This document shows positions 25,036-33,916 of a stretch of 64,000 bases of DNA, piece by piece (position 1 is the stretch's first letter; every line of letters starts with the position of its first letter). The position numbers and the translations under genes were made by a program. The notes beneath the pieces are model-generated. The model did no database searches. It was not told the DNA's origin and saw only the letters and a list, made by a program, of their open reading frames with translations. Origin of the DNA: D2472 sp964275585 (lineage in GTDB: Bacteria; Pseudomonadota; Gammaproteobacteria; Magnimaribacterales; D2472). The DNA is taken from the NCBI GenBank assembly GCA_964275585.1, contig CAXYCJ010000015.1, positions 1 through 64,000 of the forward strand, given 5' to 3'.

Positions 25036-26622
25036 ATGAGCGCAGTAATAGAATCCCACGATCACGAACATCATCACGGTCCAGCCAAAGGCATAACACG
25101 ATGGTTTTATACAACAAACCATAAAGATATTGGTACTTTGTATCTCTGGTTCAGTTTTGCAATGTTCTTGATTGGCGGAGCCATGGCAATGGTTATCAGG
25201 GCTGAATTATTTCAACCGGGAATGCAAATAGTTGAACCTGAATTTTACAATCAAATGCTTACTTTGCATGGACTAATCATGGTTTTTGGAGCCGTAATGC
25301 CAGCTTTTGTTGGTTTAGCTAACTGGCTTGTTCCTATGATGGTAGGCGCGCCAGACATGGCTTTGCCACGAATGAACAACCTTAGTTTTTGGATACTACC
25401 CTTCGCATTTACAGTTTTGCTTTCCTCACTATTTATGGAAGGAGGAGCTCCTAACTTTGGTTGGACTTTCTATGCACCTCTCTCAACTACATATGCTCCA
25501 CCAAGCGTCACTTTTTTTATATTTTCTGTACATATTATGGGTGCTTCTTCAATTATGGGATCTATTAATGTGATTGTAACCATTATGAATATGAGAGCTC
25601 CAGGCATGACTTTAATGAAAATGCCTCTTTTTGTCTGGTCTTGGCTCATCACTGCATATTTGTTAATTGCAGTTATGCCCGTTTTGGCCGGTGCGGTAAC
25701 CATGATGTTGATGGATATACATTTCGGAACCAGCTTCTTTGATGCAGCAGGCGGAGGGGACCCAGTTTTGTTTCAACACATCTTTTGGTTTTTTGGCCAC
25801 CCAGAGGTTTATATTATGATTTTACCGGCTTTTGGTATTACCTCTCACATTATTGAGACTTTCTCCAGAAAACAACTCTTTGGCCACGCATCAATGGTAT
25901 GGGCGATGACTTCAATTGCAATCTTGTCCTTTGTTGTATGGGCTCATCATATGTTTACAGTTGGGATGCCCCTAGCAGCCGAATTATTTTTTATGTGGGC
26001 AACGATGTTGATTGCAGTGCCAACAGGTGTGAAAGTCTTTAACTGGGTCACAACAATGTTTAAAGGGTCTATCACTTATGAAACCCCAATGTTATTTTCA
26101 ATTGCATTTGTTGTCTTGTTTACTATTGGTGGTTTTTCAGGCCTGATGCTTGCGATTACACCTGCAGACTTTCAATACCACGATACTTATTTTGTTGTAG
26201 CGCATTTTCATTATGTATTAGTGCCAGGTGCAATTTTTTCAATTATGGCAGCTGTTTATTTTTGGATACCAAAATGGACAGGGAATATGTACGATGAAAG
26301 ACTTGGTAAGTTACATTTTTGGCTTTCTTTTATTGGTGTAAACGTAACCTTTTTTCCTCAGCATTGGATTGGTTTGGCTGGTATGCCAAGAAGGGTACCA
26401 GATTACGCTTTGCAATTTGCTGATTGGAATATGGTTTCATCCGTAGGAGCATTTCTATTTGGCGCCTCTCAAATACTATTTTTATTTATAGTTATCAAGA
26501 CCGTTATGGGTGGTAAAAAAGCTACTCCTGAGGTTTGGGAAGGAGCAAGGGGCCTTGAATGGACCGTTGAGTCACCTGCTCCGTACCACACATTTACAAC
26601 CCCGCCCAAGGTAACCCAATGA
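25036..26622 (+). CDS. coxA: Cytochrome c oxidase subunit I
   Basis: Catalytic haem a/a3-CuB subunit. The ATG after AAGGAAGAA gives a histidine-rich N-terminus then TTNHKDIGTLY, the classical opening. The CuB/His-Tyr region is WFFGHPEVYIMILPAFG, the second CuB histidine pair WAHHMFTVG, and the haem ligands HDTYFVVAHFHYVL. Twelve helices are expected in 528 residues. It ends with ATGA overlap into ctaG. The D- and K-channel residues were not individually checked. Confidence 0.97.
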   Translation: MSAVIESHDHEHHHGPAKGITRWFYTTNHKDIGTLYLWFSFAMFLIGGAMAMVIRAELFQPGMQIVEPEFYNQMLTLHGLIMVFGAVMPAFVGLANWLVPMMVGAPDMALPRMNNLSFWILPFAFTVLLSSLFMEGGAPNFGWTFYAPLSTTYAPPSVTFFIFSVHIMGASSIMGSINVIVTIMNMRAPGMTLMKMPLFVWSWLITAYLLIAVMPVLAGAVTMMLMDIHFGTSFFDAAGGGDPVLFQHIFWFFGHPEVYIMILPAFGITSHIIETFSRKQLFGHASMVWAMTSIAILSFVVWAHHMFTVGMPLAAELFFMWATMLIAVPTGVKVFNWVTTMFKGSITYETPMLFSIAFVVLFTIGGFSGLMLAITPADFQYHDTYFVVAHFHYVLVPGAIFSIMAAVYFWIPKWTGNMYDERLGKLHFWLSFIGVNVTFFPQHWIGLAGMPRRVPDYALQFADWNMVSSVGAFLFGASQILFLFIVIKTVMGGKKATPEVWEGARGLEWTVESPAPYHTFTTPPKVTQ

Positions 26623-27191
26623 ACGAAGGAGGAAAGAAAACAATTAAGCTATTATGTTTTGCAGTGCTGGGCATGTTTACATTCTCTTTTGCTTTGGTGC
26701 CTCTATACGATGTATTTTGTGACATCACCGGCTTAAATGGCAAAGTTACTCAATCTACCAACGCAGAAACTTCAATCACTGCAGAAGGCAGAGAAATAGG
26801 GCTTCAGTTTATTTCTCATAATAATGCTGGAATGCCTTGGGTATTCAAACCTTCAAAAAAAGTTTTAAAGATAAAAACAGGAACACTTCACGAAGCAACA
26901 TTTTACGCAAAGAATACAACTAACAAAATAATGACCGCCAGAGCTGTTAACAGTGTTGCGCCATCTAATGCAAAAAATTATATAAAAAAAATAGAGTGCT
27001 TTTGTTTCGCAGAAGGGATAGAGCTGATGCCAGGCGAAGAGATATTACTTCCAATTAAAATGGTCGTCGACAATGAGTTACCACAAGAGATTAAAAATAT
27101 AGTTCTTTCTTACACTATCTTTGATAGCAATATAGAACATAGCATAATAATGAATCACGACAGTGACCATGAAATGGAGCCTTCAATATGA
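26619..27191 (+). CDS. ctaG: Cytochrome c oxidase assembly protein CtaG (Cox11)
   Basis: Copper chaperone delivering CuB to subunit I. It has one N-terminal membrane helix (about 10-28), then VPLYDVFCDITGLNGK and the Cox11 copper motif near ECFCFAEGIELMPGEE. The 190 residues fit the family. It overlaps coxA and coxC by four bases on each side, so the operon is tightly coupled. Confidence 0.95.
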   Translation: MNEGGKKTIKLLCFAVLGMFTFSFALVPLYDVFCDITGLNGKVTQSTNAETSITAEGREIGLQFISHNNAGMPWVFKPSKKVLKIKTGTLHEATFYAKNTTNKIMTARAVNSVAPSNAKNYIKKIECFCFAEGIELMPGEEILLPIKMVVDNELPQEIKNIVLSYTIFDSNIEHSIIMNHDSDHEMEPSI

Positions 27192-28093
27192 GCTATCAAC
27201 AATACTATGTTCCTGAGCAAAGTAAATTTCCTATTTTTGCGGCAATTGCCTTGTTTTTACTGGTAATGGGCGCAGCAGGAACCATTAATGATTTAGATAA
27301 ACCAGACAGCAAGTCTGTCTATGTTCTTTATGCTGGATTTGCCGTGCTAGCAACAACATTATTTTTTTGGTTTAGAACAGTAATTGCTGAGCATATTGCG
27401 GGCCTAGATAGTGCACAACTTCAAAAATCATTCGTATTTGGTATGGGGTGGTTTATTTTTTCAGAAGTGATGTTTTTCGGCGCTTTTTTCGGTGCACTAT
27501 TTTATGTAAGAAATTTTTCAGTCCCATGGCTTGGAGGAGAGGGTGAGAAGGGCTTAGCAAATATGCTTTGGGAAGGATTTGAGGCAACATGGCCTGTTAT
27601 GTCAACCCCTGACGCGGGATTAGATTTTGATCTTGCTGATAAAAATATGAGCTGGCCGGGATGGGGGCATGCTCTTGAATGGCTACCAATGTGGAACACA
27701 ATCGTTCTACTAAGCTCAAGTGTTACGGTTCATTTTGCTCATTTAGCGCTTAAAAATAATGATAAAAAAGTGTTCAATATTTGGTTGGCTGTAACGGTTT
27801 CTCTCGCACTAATCTTTGTAATACTTCAAGCAGCTGAGTATTACGAAGCTTATGCACATTATGGCTTAACATTAAATTCCGGAATCTATGGCTCGACATT
27901 CTTTATGCTTACAGGCTTCCATGGCTTTCATGTAATGATGGGTGGGTTTATGCTTGCCGTCATGCTTTCCAGATCAGTTTTTCACAACCATTTTGATGCA
28001 CACAACCACTTTGGTTTTGAGGCTGCCTCATGGTATTGGCACTTTGTTGATGTGGTTTGGGTAATGTTGTTTCTTTTTGTTTATATTCTTTAA
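27188..28093 (+). CDS. coxC: Cytochrome c oxidase subunit III
   Basis: Seven-helix subunit III. Characteristic segments are FIFSEVMFFGAFFGALFYV near 96-114, LLSSSVTVHFAHLALK near 178-193, GFHGFHVMMGG near 242-252 and the C-terminal SWYWHFVDVVWVMLF. The 301 residues are slightly longer than the mitochondrial form because of an insertion after the third helix, as in many bacteria. It ends one base before a convergent small membrane gene. Confidence 0.96.
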   Translation: MSYQQYYVPEQSKFPIFAAIALFLLVMGAAGTINDLDKPDSKSVYVLYAGFAVLATTLFFWFRTVIAEHIAGLDSAQLQKSFVFGMGWFIFSEVMFFGAFFGALFYVRNFSVPWLGGEGEKGLANMLWEGFEATWPVMSTPDAGLDFDLADKNMSWPGWGHALEWLPMWNTIVLLSSSVTVHFAHLALKNNDKKVFNIWLAVTVSLALIFVILQAAEYYEAYAHYGLTLNSGIYGSTFFMLTGFHGFHVMMGGFMLAVMLSRSVFHNHFDAHNHFGFEAASWYWHFVDVVWVMLFLFVYIL

Positions 28094-28094
28094 A

Positions 28095-28307
28095 TTAAGA
28101 ACCAATTGGAACAGAGTTTCCAAGTTCTCCAGTGGACAAACCATATACCACTAACATAATAAGAATTGCAGCTAAAGAGACCCTTATTCCAAGGCTATAT
28201 ACCGATCTCTTGCCTTTTCCTTGGTCCTTAAATAGAAAGAATAGGCTACTGAATAGGCTTAAAAAGATTAGAATAATAATTAAATAAATAAGAGGTGTGA
28301 CCGACAT
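28095..28307 (-). CDS. Twin transmembrane protein, DUF2909 family
   Basis: A 70-residue protein with two hydrophobic helices (about 6-25 and 44-62) separated by a short basic loop KDQGKGKRS. Size, topology and position between coxC and surf1 on the opposite strand match the DUF2909 family found in gammaproteobacterial oxidase loci. A role in oxidase biogenesis is inferred only from position. Its stop is one base from the coxC stop. Confidence 0.75.
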   Translation of the reverse strand: MSVTPLIYLIIILIFLSLFSSLFFLFKDQGKGKRSVYSLGIRVSLAAILIMLVVYGLSTGELGNSVPIGS

Positions 28308-28330
28308 AGAATGATTGTAACACTTTTCAA

Positions 28331-29035
28331 ATGACAGAATTTACCATAATTAAATCTTTAAAAAACAATAAATTACTGACTATTTTTTCTTGTTTTTTTA
28401 CCATACTGTTCATCTTTCTTGGAATATGGCAAATTGATAGAGCTGGCGAAAAGGCTTATCGCATGCAAGCATTTGCCGAACAACAGAAAAAATTTCCAAT
28501 GCAACTTAAAAATTTATCCTCAGAGTGGAGTCGAGTATTTGTTGATGGAGCATATGACCCAATGCATCAGATCTTAATAGACAATCAAATTCATAATGGA
28601 AAAATAGGCTATAAGGTTTATACACCTTTTTATTTTGGAAATAACCAAATAATTTTAGTTGACAGAGGCTGGATTCCTCAAGGTAAATCTAGAAATGATC
28701 TTCCAAATCTTAATTTTACTTCACCTAACTTAAGAATAATCGGTACCTTATTCAAACCCCAGAGAGGGGTTGTCGCCGGTGAGGAATTGATTACCAGTGA
28801 CTGGCCAAGAGTCTCACAAACTAAATCAATAAAAATTATTTCATCTGCATTCACTGATAAAATTTTAGAAATGGTGTTAGTTTTAGATCCAGGATCTCAG
28901 TTTTTGGCTGAACATATCCCCATTAAACCCTTTGTTATAACCCCAGAAAAACATTATGGATATGCCTTGCAATGGTTTACGATGAGCATCGTATTGCTGA
29001 GCATGTTTTTTTACGCATTAAAACGAGAGCATTAA
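28331..29035 (+). CDS. surf1: SURF1 family cytochrome oxidase assembly protein
   Basis: Assembly factor linked to haem a insertion in subunit I. It has an N-terminal helix followed by LGIWQIDRA near 35-43, and a large periplasmic segment with ILVDRGWIPQGKSRNDLP near 112-129. A C-terminal helix is preceded by KHYGYALQWFTM. This two-helix arrangement and the 234-residue length are typical. The next gene starts two bases after its stop. Confidence 0.93.
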   Translation: MTEFTIIKSLKNNKLLTIFSCFFTILFIFLGIWQIDRAGEKAYRMQAFAEQQKKFPMQLKNLSSEWSRVFVDGAYDPMHQILIDNQIHNGKIGYKVYTPFYFGNNQIILVDRGWIPQGKSRNDLPNLNFTSPNLRIIGTLFKPQRGVVAGEELITSDWPRVSQTKSIKIISSAFTDKILEMVLVLDPGSQFLAEHIPIKPFVITPEKHYGYALQWFTMSIVLLSMFFYALKREH

Positions 29036-29037
29036 AA

Positions 29038-29580
29038 ATGAACAATAAATTACTGGCAGCCGCCCTATTAATTACCCCATTAGCTGTTGTGGTTTTTTCA
29101 ACGCTATCATTTAATTTAGGATTCTCTCCGCAAAACACAAAAAATAATGGCATATTGTTTAAGGAATCATTTGATGTAACCTCATTAAATCTTTTCTCAA
29201 ACGAGACAGGCAAATTAACCTTTGATGACGGTAAATGGATTTTTGGAACTTATGCTTCTGATAGTGCGGACGTCCAACAAGCAATGTATCTAATGAGGCA
29301 ACTTAATGTTGCTCTTAACAGAGATATAAACAAATTAAAACGTGTTCTATTTTCTCCACCAAATTTTTTAACTGATAAAATTTTAACAGAATATCCTCGT
29401 ACAGAAGTTATCTTGGATACTAAGCAAGATCTCTATAGGCAATTGAAGAACATGGGCGGAGCAAACTTTTTTGACGAACAACAGATGTTTATTATTGACC
29501 CATATGGGAGAGCTGTAATATTTTTTCCGCTCTCACTTAACCCTAAATTAATCTTAAAGGACTTGAAGGTCTTAATATGA
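29038..29580 (+). CDS. Cysteine-less thioredoxin-like membrane protein of the oxidase locus
   Basis: A 180-residue protein with one N-terminal helix (about 5-27) and a soluble domain. Its position between surf1 and ctaA is where other gammaproteobacteria encode a SCO/thioredoxin-like protein with a C-x3-C motif before a L-x-x-MRQ helix. Here the matching stretch is YASDSADVQQAMYLMRQLNV, with no cysteine. The domain ends with FIIDPYGRAVIFFP, like the last strands of SCO proteins. Function is unproven; loss of the copper/redox cysteines would make it a structural or degenerate relative. The start follows surf1 immediately. Confidence 0.7.
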   Translation: MNNKLLAAALLITPLAVVVFSTLSFNLGFSPQNTKNNGILFKESFDVTSLNLFSNETGKLTFDDGKWIFGTYASDSADVQQAMYLMRQLNVALNRDINKLKRVLFSPPNFLTDKILTEYPRTEVILDTKQDLYRQLKNMGGANFFDEQQMFIIDPYGRAVIFFPLSLNPKLILKDLKVLI

Positions 29581-30545
29581 GCTCTATTAGAGGATTATCA
29601 TTCTTTGGTCTTGGTTTGGCCTTTGTTGTTATAGCTCTTGGTGCATGGACTCGACTGGTTGATGCTGGATTGGGCTGCCCTGATTGGCCAGGGTGTTATG
29701 GATTTGTAGTATTTCCAACCTCAGAAGCCGACATAGTCCTTGCAGAGCAAAGATTCCCACAGTTTCCGTATGAGGTAAACAAAGCAATTCCTGAGGTTGT
29801 GCACCGATATTTTGCAGCTGCTTTGGGATTGATTGCGATATTACTAACTGTATTTTCTTTCAAATTTAAACTTCCCGTAAGAGTGAAAGCAACTACTTCT
29901 TTTTTATTGTTCTTTATATGCTGCCAAGGTCTTTTTGGTTACTTAACTGTAAGCTTAAAATTACTGCCCATCATTGTAACTGGGCATCTTTTTGGAGGCT
30001 TTATAACTTTAAGTCTATTCTTCTTTTTGTTCCTTAGCGTAACTAATGGAGTTAGAAACCATCAAATTGAACACCTTAAAACTCTTGGATTGCTTGCCTT
30101 GGGAGTATTAATTCTGCAAATTTTTTTAGGGGTTTGGACGAGTACAAATTATGCATCTCTTGCTTGTGCAGACTTTCCAAAATGCCAAGGATCTTTTCTT
30201 CCGAAGATGGATTTTGCTGAAGGATTTAATTTATTCCAAGAGGTTGGGCCTAATTATTTATATGGTTTGTTAGACAATGATGCTCGAGTAGCAATTCATT
30301 ATTCTCATAGAGTCAGCGCCCTTATAGTTTTATTTGTATATGCGCTCTTAATCACCCGCCTATGGTTTTCAAGCGCCGCACCTCTTGCATCAACACTTGG
30401 AGTTATACTGGTGACTCAAATTTCTCTTGGAATAATGAATGTTGTGTATGTTTTGCCTCTTTATATTGCCATCGCACACAATTTAGTTGCTGCCCTGCTA
30501 CTTTTAGCAACGCTAATGGTTAATTTTGTAATTTGGAAGAAATGA
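29577..30545 (+). CDS. ctaA: Haem A synthase
   Basis: Membrane monooxygenase converting haem O to haem A. The N-terminal ALGAWTRLVDAGLGCPDWPGC segment includes the conserved loop, followed by EVVHRYFAA with a haem-ligand histidine. The second half repeats the pattern with CADFPKCQG and IHYSHRVSA. About eight helices in 322 residues. It overlaps the previous gene by ATGA and ctaB by ATGA. Confidence 0.94.
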   Translation: MSSIRGLSFFGLGLAFVVIALGAWTRLVDAGLGCPDWPGCYGFVVFPTSEADIVLAEQRFPQFPYEVNKAIPEVVHRYFAAALGLIAILLTVFSFKFKLPVRVKATTSFLLFFICCQGLFGYLTVSLKLLPIIVTGHLFGGFITLSLFFFLFLSVTNGVRNHQIEHLKTLGLLALGVLILQIFLGVWTSTNYASLACADFPKCQGSFLPKMDFAEGFNLFQEVGPNYLYGLLDNDARVAIHYSHRVSALIVLFVYALLITRLWFSSAAPLASTLGVILVTQISLGIMNVVYVLPLYIAIAHNLVAALLLLATLMVNFVIWKK

Positions 30546-31402
30546 ATATATTGAGAAGTTACTACGACCTTTGTAAACCAAATGTAGTTTTAATGATGTT
30601 GATAACTGCTTTAGTTGGTTCTCTTCTAGCAAGCAAAACTCTTCCACCTCTATCTTTAATTATATTTGCAATGCTCGGCATTGCATTGTGCGCATCATCT
30701 GCAGCAGCCATTAATCAGATAATAGATAGAAAAGCTGATGCAAACATGAATAGAACAGAAAATAGACCAATCCCCCAGGGGGAGGTTTCTGTGTCACATG
30801 CATCCTTTTTTGCATTTATTTTAGGAATTTCTGGAACAGGAATCTTGGTGCTTTATGTGAACATTCTTACAGCAGCGTTAACCCTAGCCTCATTGATTGG
30901 ATATGCTTTTATTTATACAGTTTATTTAAAGAGAGCAACTCCACAGAATATTGTTATTGGTGGTCTTGCTGGGGCTGCGCCGCCTTTACTGGGTTGGACC
31001 GCTATTACAAATTCAGTAGACCCAAATTCACTGCTGCTAGTTCTAATAATTTTTGCCTGGACCCCTCCACATTTTTGGGCATTGGCGATTCACAGAAAAG
31101 AAGATTACGCTAAAGAAAATATTCCCATGCTTCCCGTTACGCATGGAGTGCAGTTTACCAAGCTGCAAATCATCCTTTATACAATTATTCTTATTTTGGT
31201 TAGCTTTCTGCCTTTTATTGTCTTGATGTCAGGGATTTTTTATCTTATTTCAGCATCTATATTAGGCATAATTTTTCTCTATTACTCAATTGAGCTATAT
31301 TTAGATGAGAATAATGAAAATGCATTTCCGACATTTATTTATTCAATTTATTATATTTTTCTTATTTTTGCAGCCTTACTTATTGACCACTTTCTTATTT
31401 AA
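30542..31402 (+). CDS. ctaB: Protohaem IX farnesyltransferase (haem O synthase)
   Basis: UbiA-superfamily prenyltransferase making haem O. The first Asp-rich motif lies in NQIIDRKADANMNRTENRPI near residues 59-78, and the second part FAWTPPHFWALAIHRKEDY near 175-195 is a signature of the haem O branch. About nine membrane helices in 286 residues. The ATG overlapping the ctaA stop is preferred over a TTG three codons upstream. Confidence 0.95.
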   Translation: MNILRSYYDLCKPNVVLMMLITALVGSLLASKTLPPLSLIIFAMLGIALCASSAAAINQIIDRKADANMNRTENRPIPQGEVSVSHASFFAFILGISGTGILVLYVNILTAALTLASLIGYAFIYTVYLKRATPQNIVIGGLAGAAPPLLGWTAITNSVDPNSLLLVLIIFAWTPPHFWALAIHRKEDYAKENIPMLPVTHGVQFTKLQIILYTIILILVSFLPFIVLMSGIFYLISASILGIIFLYYSIELYLDENNENAFPTFIYSIYYIFLIFAALLIDHFLI

Positions 31403-31405
31403 ATA

Positions 31406-32053
31406 ATGCCTAAAAATATAAAAATTTCACTCCTTTTAATTATTCTTTTCATGGCCTCGGTTTTATTTTTATTTATCAATAAACTTACTACCCCAAGATA
31501 TCTTTCAGCTCCAGAATTGTTGGCGAATGGTTTTTATCAGTACCCCGAGCCAAAAGAATTTTCTGAATTTAAGCTTATTACAAGTAACAAAAATTTTATG
31601 AAGGAAGATTTAATGCAGAAGTGGACATTAATATACTTTGGATTTACTCGCTGTCCTGCTGAGTGCCCAATTGCCATGTCTCTCATGAAAGGACTTTATT
31701 CAACACTTGAGGCCAAAAACTTTAATATGCAAGATAAGCAAGTTCTTCTTGTAACAATAGATCCAGAAAATGATTCAGCGAGTAGGGTAGATGAATATGC
31801 AAAAGCTTTTAATCAATCATTTATTGGGGCTAGGGGTGATCGACCCACATTGCTGAGCATGGCAACTCAATTTAATGTGATGGCAGTTGAGCCGCCTAAA
31901 ATGAATAATGTCAGCAGCATAGATCATCTAGGTAATCATTCAAACAATATCTTGCTTATTAATCCTGATGGAAAATATGTAGGTTTTTTTAGGCCACCAT
32001 TTGATGACAAGAAATTTCTATTAATTTATCAATCTCTTGTAACGCCGCGCTAA
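31406..32053 (+). CDS. SCO1/SenC family copper chaperone
   Basis: Membrane-anchored thioredoxin-fold protein that metallates CuA in subunit II. N-terminal helix at about 7-25, then the copper motif FTRCPAECPIAM (C-x3-C) near 80-91 and a copper-binding histidine in SIDHLGNHSNNILLINPDG. The 215 residues are typical. It is the last gene of the oxidase operon, and its stop interlocks with that of the convergent phosphatase gene. Confidence 0.93.
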   Translation: MPKNIKISLLLIILFMASVLFLFINKLTTPRYLSAPELLANGFYQYPEPKEFSEFKLITSNKNFMKEDLMQKWTLIYFGFTRCPAECPIAMSLMKGLYSTLEAKNFNMQDKQVLLVTIDPENDSASRVDEYAKAFNQSFIGARGDRPTLLSMATQFNVMAVEPPKMNNVSSIDHLGNHSNNILLINPDGKYVGFFRPPFDDKKFLLIYQSLVTPR

Positions 32054-32928
32054 CCTTCTAGAAATAAAAATCTAAGTTTTTGGACTTCATCATCAGAAAA
32101 ATTTAACCCTTGTCTAATATAATTCTCTAGAGAACCATATTCAGCCTCAGCAGCATTAAAAGCAGTTTCAATGTATTCTCTTTCTACTCCTAGCAAGGGA
32201 CGCAATATTTCTGCATCTACTTGATAGAGGCTCCTAAGCTCAATTTTATCTATCATTTCATCAATTCTATCAGCGGTAAATAAGTTGGTTTTCATGTAGT
32301 CTTTAATTACATCTTCTTTAGATACTCCAAGTGCTATCAAGGTAATTGCCGCAGCAAATCCCGCCCTGTCTTTTCCAGCAGTGCAGTGAAACAAGATGGG
32401 CGCTTCCTCAGAGATCAAATCCCTTAAAAATTTCCCATACACATCTTGGTAGCTAGTCACAAATTCTTTATTAGCATCAATAAGAAAATTTTTTATATCC
32501 CCTTTGGCCTCTCCACGTAAGACAGCTTCTATTTTTGTTCGCATAGCGCCATCTACTCTAATGGGCATTTCCACATACTTTATTCCATTAGGAATTACAT
32601 CTGGATCCTCTCTTTTTTCATCCTCTGATCTAAAGTCTACAATTCTTTCTATCCCAAGAGCTTGAATGTATTTTATATCTTCAGCAGAAAGATCACTTAA
32701 TTTATCTGACCGATAAAGACGCCCCCACTTCACAGATTTCCCGTTAACTGTTTTATAACCCCCTAACTCACGAGTGTTATATGCTCCATCCATTGGTAAA
32801 AGCCTATGATTTTCATTCTGAAAGTTGAGATCATCTGAGTGAATTGGTCTGTTCATTCCATTTTCCTTATCAGAGCATTGTGTTAGAAGTATACAAAGAA
32901 TTAAAAATCCCGTTTTTCTATACATCAA
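32050..32928 (-). CDS. Tyrosine phosphatase-like lipoprotein (Tyr_phosphatase3 family)
   Basis: The N-terminus is a lipoprotein signal with lipobox LLTQC at residues 14-18. The catalytic loop FHCTAGKDRAGFA near 180-192 is the HCx2GKxR version seen in bacterial PTP/lipid-phosphatase-like proteins. Upstream YNTRELGGYKTVNGKSVKWGRLYRSD is the usual opening of this family. Substrate is unknown and could be phosphotyrosine or phosphoinositide-like. It overlaps the quinone reductase gene by 11 bp on the same strand. Confidence 0.82.
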   Translation of the reverse strand: MMYRKTGFLILCILLTQCSDKENGMNRPIHSDDLNFQNENHRLLPMDGAYNTRELGGYKTVNGKSVKWGRLYRSDKLSDLSAEDIKYIQALGIERIVDFRSEDEKREDPDVIPNGIKYVEMPIRVDGAMRTKIEAVLRGEAKGDIKNFLIDANKEFVTSYQDVYGKFLRDLISEEAPILFHCTAGKDRAGFAAAITLIALGVSKEDVIKDYMKTNLFTADRIDEMIDKIELRSLYQVDAEILRPLLGVEREYIETAFNAAEAEYGSLENYIRQGLNFSDDEVQKLRFLFLEG

Positions 32929-33916
32929 TAATTACCTTGCCCCTGGCTTTTCTATCCTTCAAGTGGGCAATTGCTTGAGCTGCATTTTCAAGCGAAAATC
33001 TATCAGAAATCTCAGGGTTAATTTTCCCTGCTGCATATAAATCAAAAAGTTCTTGAAAGTTTTCTTGATTTTTATCCGGAAACATAGTTGTCCAAGCACC
33101 CCAGAAAACACCAACAATTTGACATCCTTTAAGTAGAGCTAGATTAAGAGGCAGCTTCGGGATATCCCCAGCGGCGAAACCAATCACTAGAAAACGACCC
33201 TCCCATGCTATGGCTCTTAAAGCAGGCTCACTAAAGGAGCCGCCAACAGGATCGTAAACAACATTTGCACCAAACCCACCCGTTAACTCTTTGATTTTAT
33301 TTGACAGTTCTTTTTGCTGCTCTCTATCTAGATTTCCTGATGGGTAGACAAAAGCTTCATCAGCCCCATGTTCCAAACATGTTTTAATCTTCTCTTCCGA
33401 TGAGGCAGCTGCTATGACTTTTGCCCCCATTGCTTTTCCAATCTCCACTGCTGATAACCCAACCCCCCCTGCGGCCCCTAAAACTAAAAGCGTTTCTCCA
33501 GGTTGAATGTTAGCTCTTTGCTTTAGAGCATAAAGAGAGGTGCCATAGGTCATTGCAAGCGCAGCTGCTACTGGAAAATCCATATCAGCAGGTACAAGAT
33601 TCACTCGAGCCTCTTCCACAACAAGCTTCTCGGCAAAACATCCATGACCTGCCATCACAAAAACATGATCTCCTGGTTTGCAAGATGTGACGTCTTCCCC
33701 CACTTCTGAAATTACACCAGAGCATTCTGCCCCCGGAATAAATGGCATAGGAGGTTGGAATTGATATAGTCCTTGCACCATTAGAACGTCAGGAAAATTA
33801 ACGCTTGCTGCTTTTACATCAACCAACACCTCTCCAGCATTTGGCTTAGGATCTTCAACCTCTCCAAAAACAAGCTTTTCAGGTCCTGCCAATTCTTTAC
33901 ATTGCAATGCTTTCAT
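32918..33916 (-). CDS. NADPH:quinone oxidoreductase / zinc-independent MDR family
   Basis: Medium-chain dehydrogenase/reductase of the quinone reductase type. The first half has PFIPGAECSGVISEVGEDV, the second the NADPH-binding VLGAAGGVGLSAVEIGKAMG near 142-161 and VYDPVGGSFSEPALRAIAWEGR. Structural-zinc cysteines are not evident, fitting the QOR branch. The 332 residues are normal. Exact substrate (quinone, enal or acyl-CoA) cannot be told. ATGA overlap with gshA indicates one operon. Confidence 0.85.
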   Translation of the reverse strand: MKALQCKELAGPEKLVFGEVEDPKPNAGEVLVDVKAASVNFPDVLMVQGLYQFQPPMPFIPGAECSGVISEVGEDVTSCKPGDHVFVMAGHGCFAEKLVVEEARVNLVPADMDFPVAAALAMTYGTSLYALKQRANIQPGETLLVLGAAGGVGLSAVEIGKAMGAKVIAAASSEEKIKTCLEHGADEAFVYPSGNLDREQQKELSNKIKELTGGFGANVVYDPVGGSFSEPALRAIAWEGRFLVIGFAAGDIPKLPLNLALLKGCQIVGVFWGAWTTMFPDKNQENFQELFDLYAAGKINPEISDRFSLENAAQAIAHLKDRKARGKVIIDV

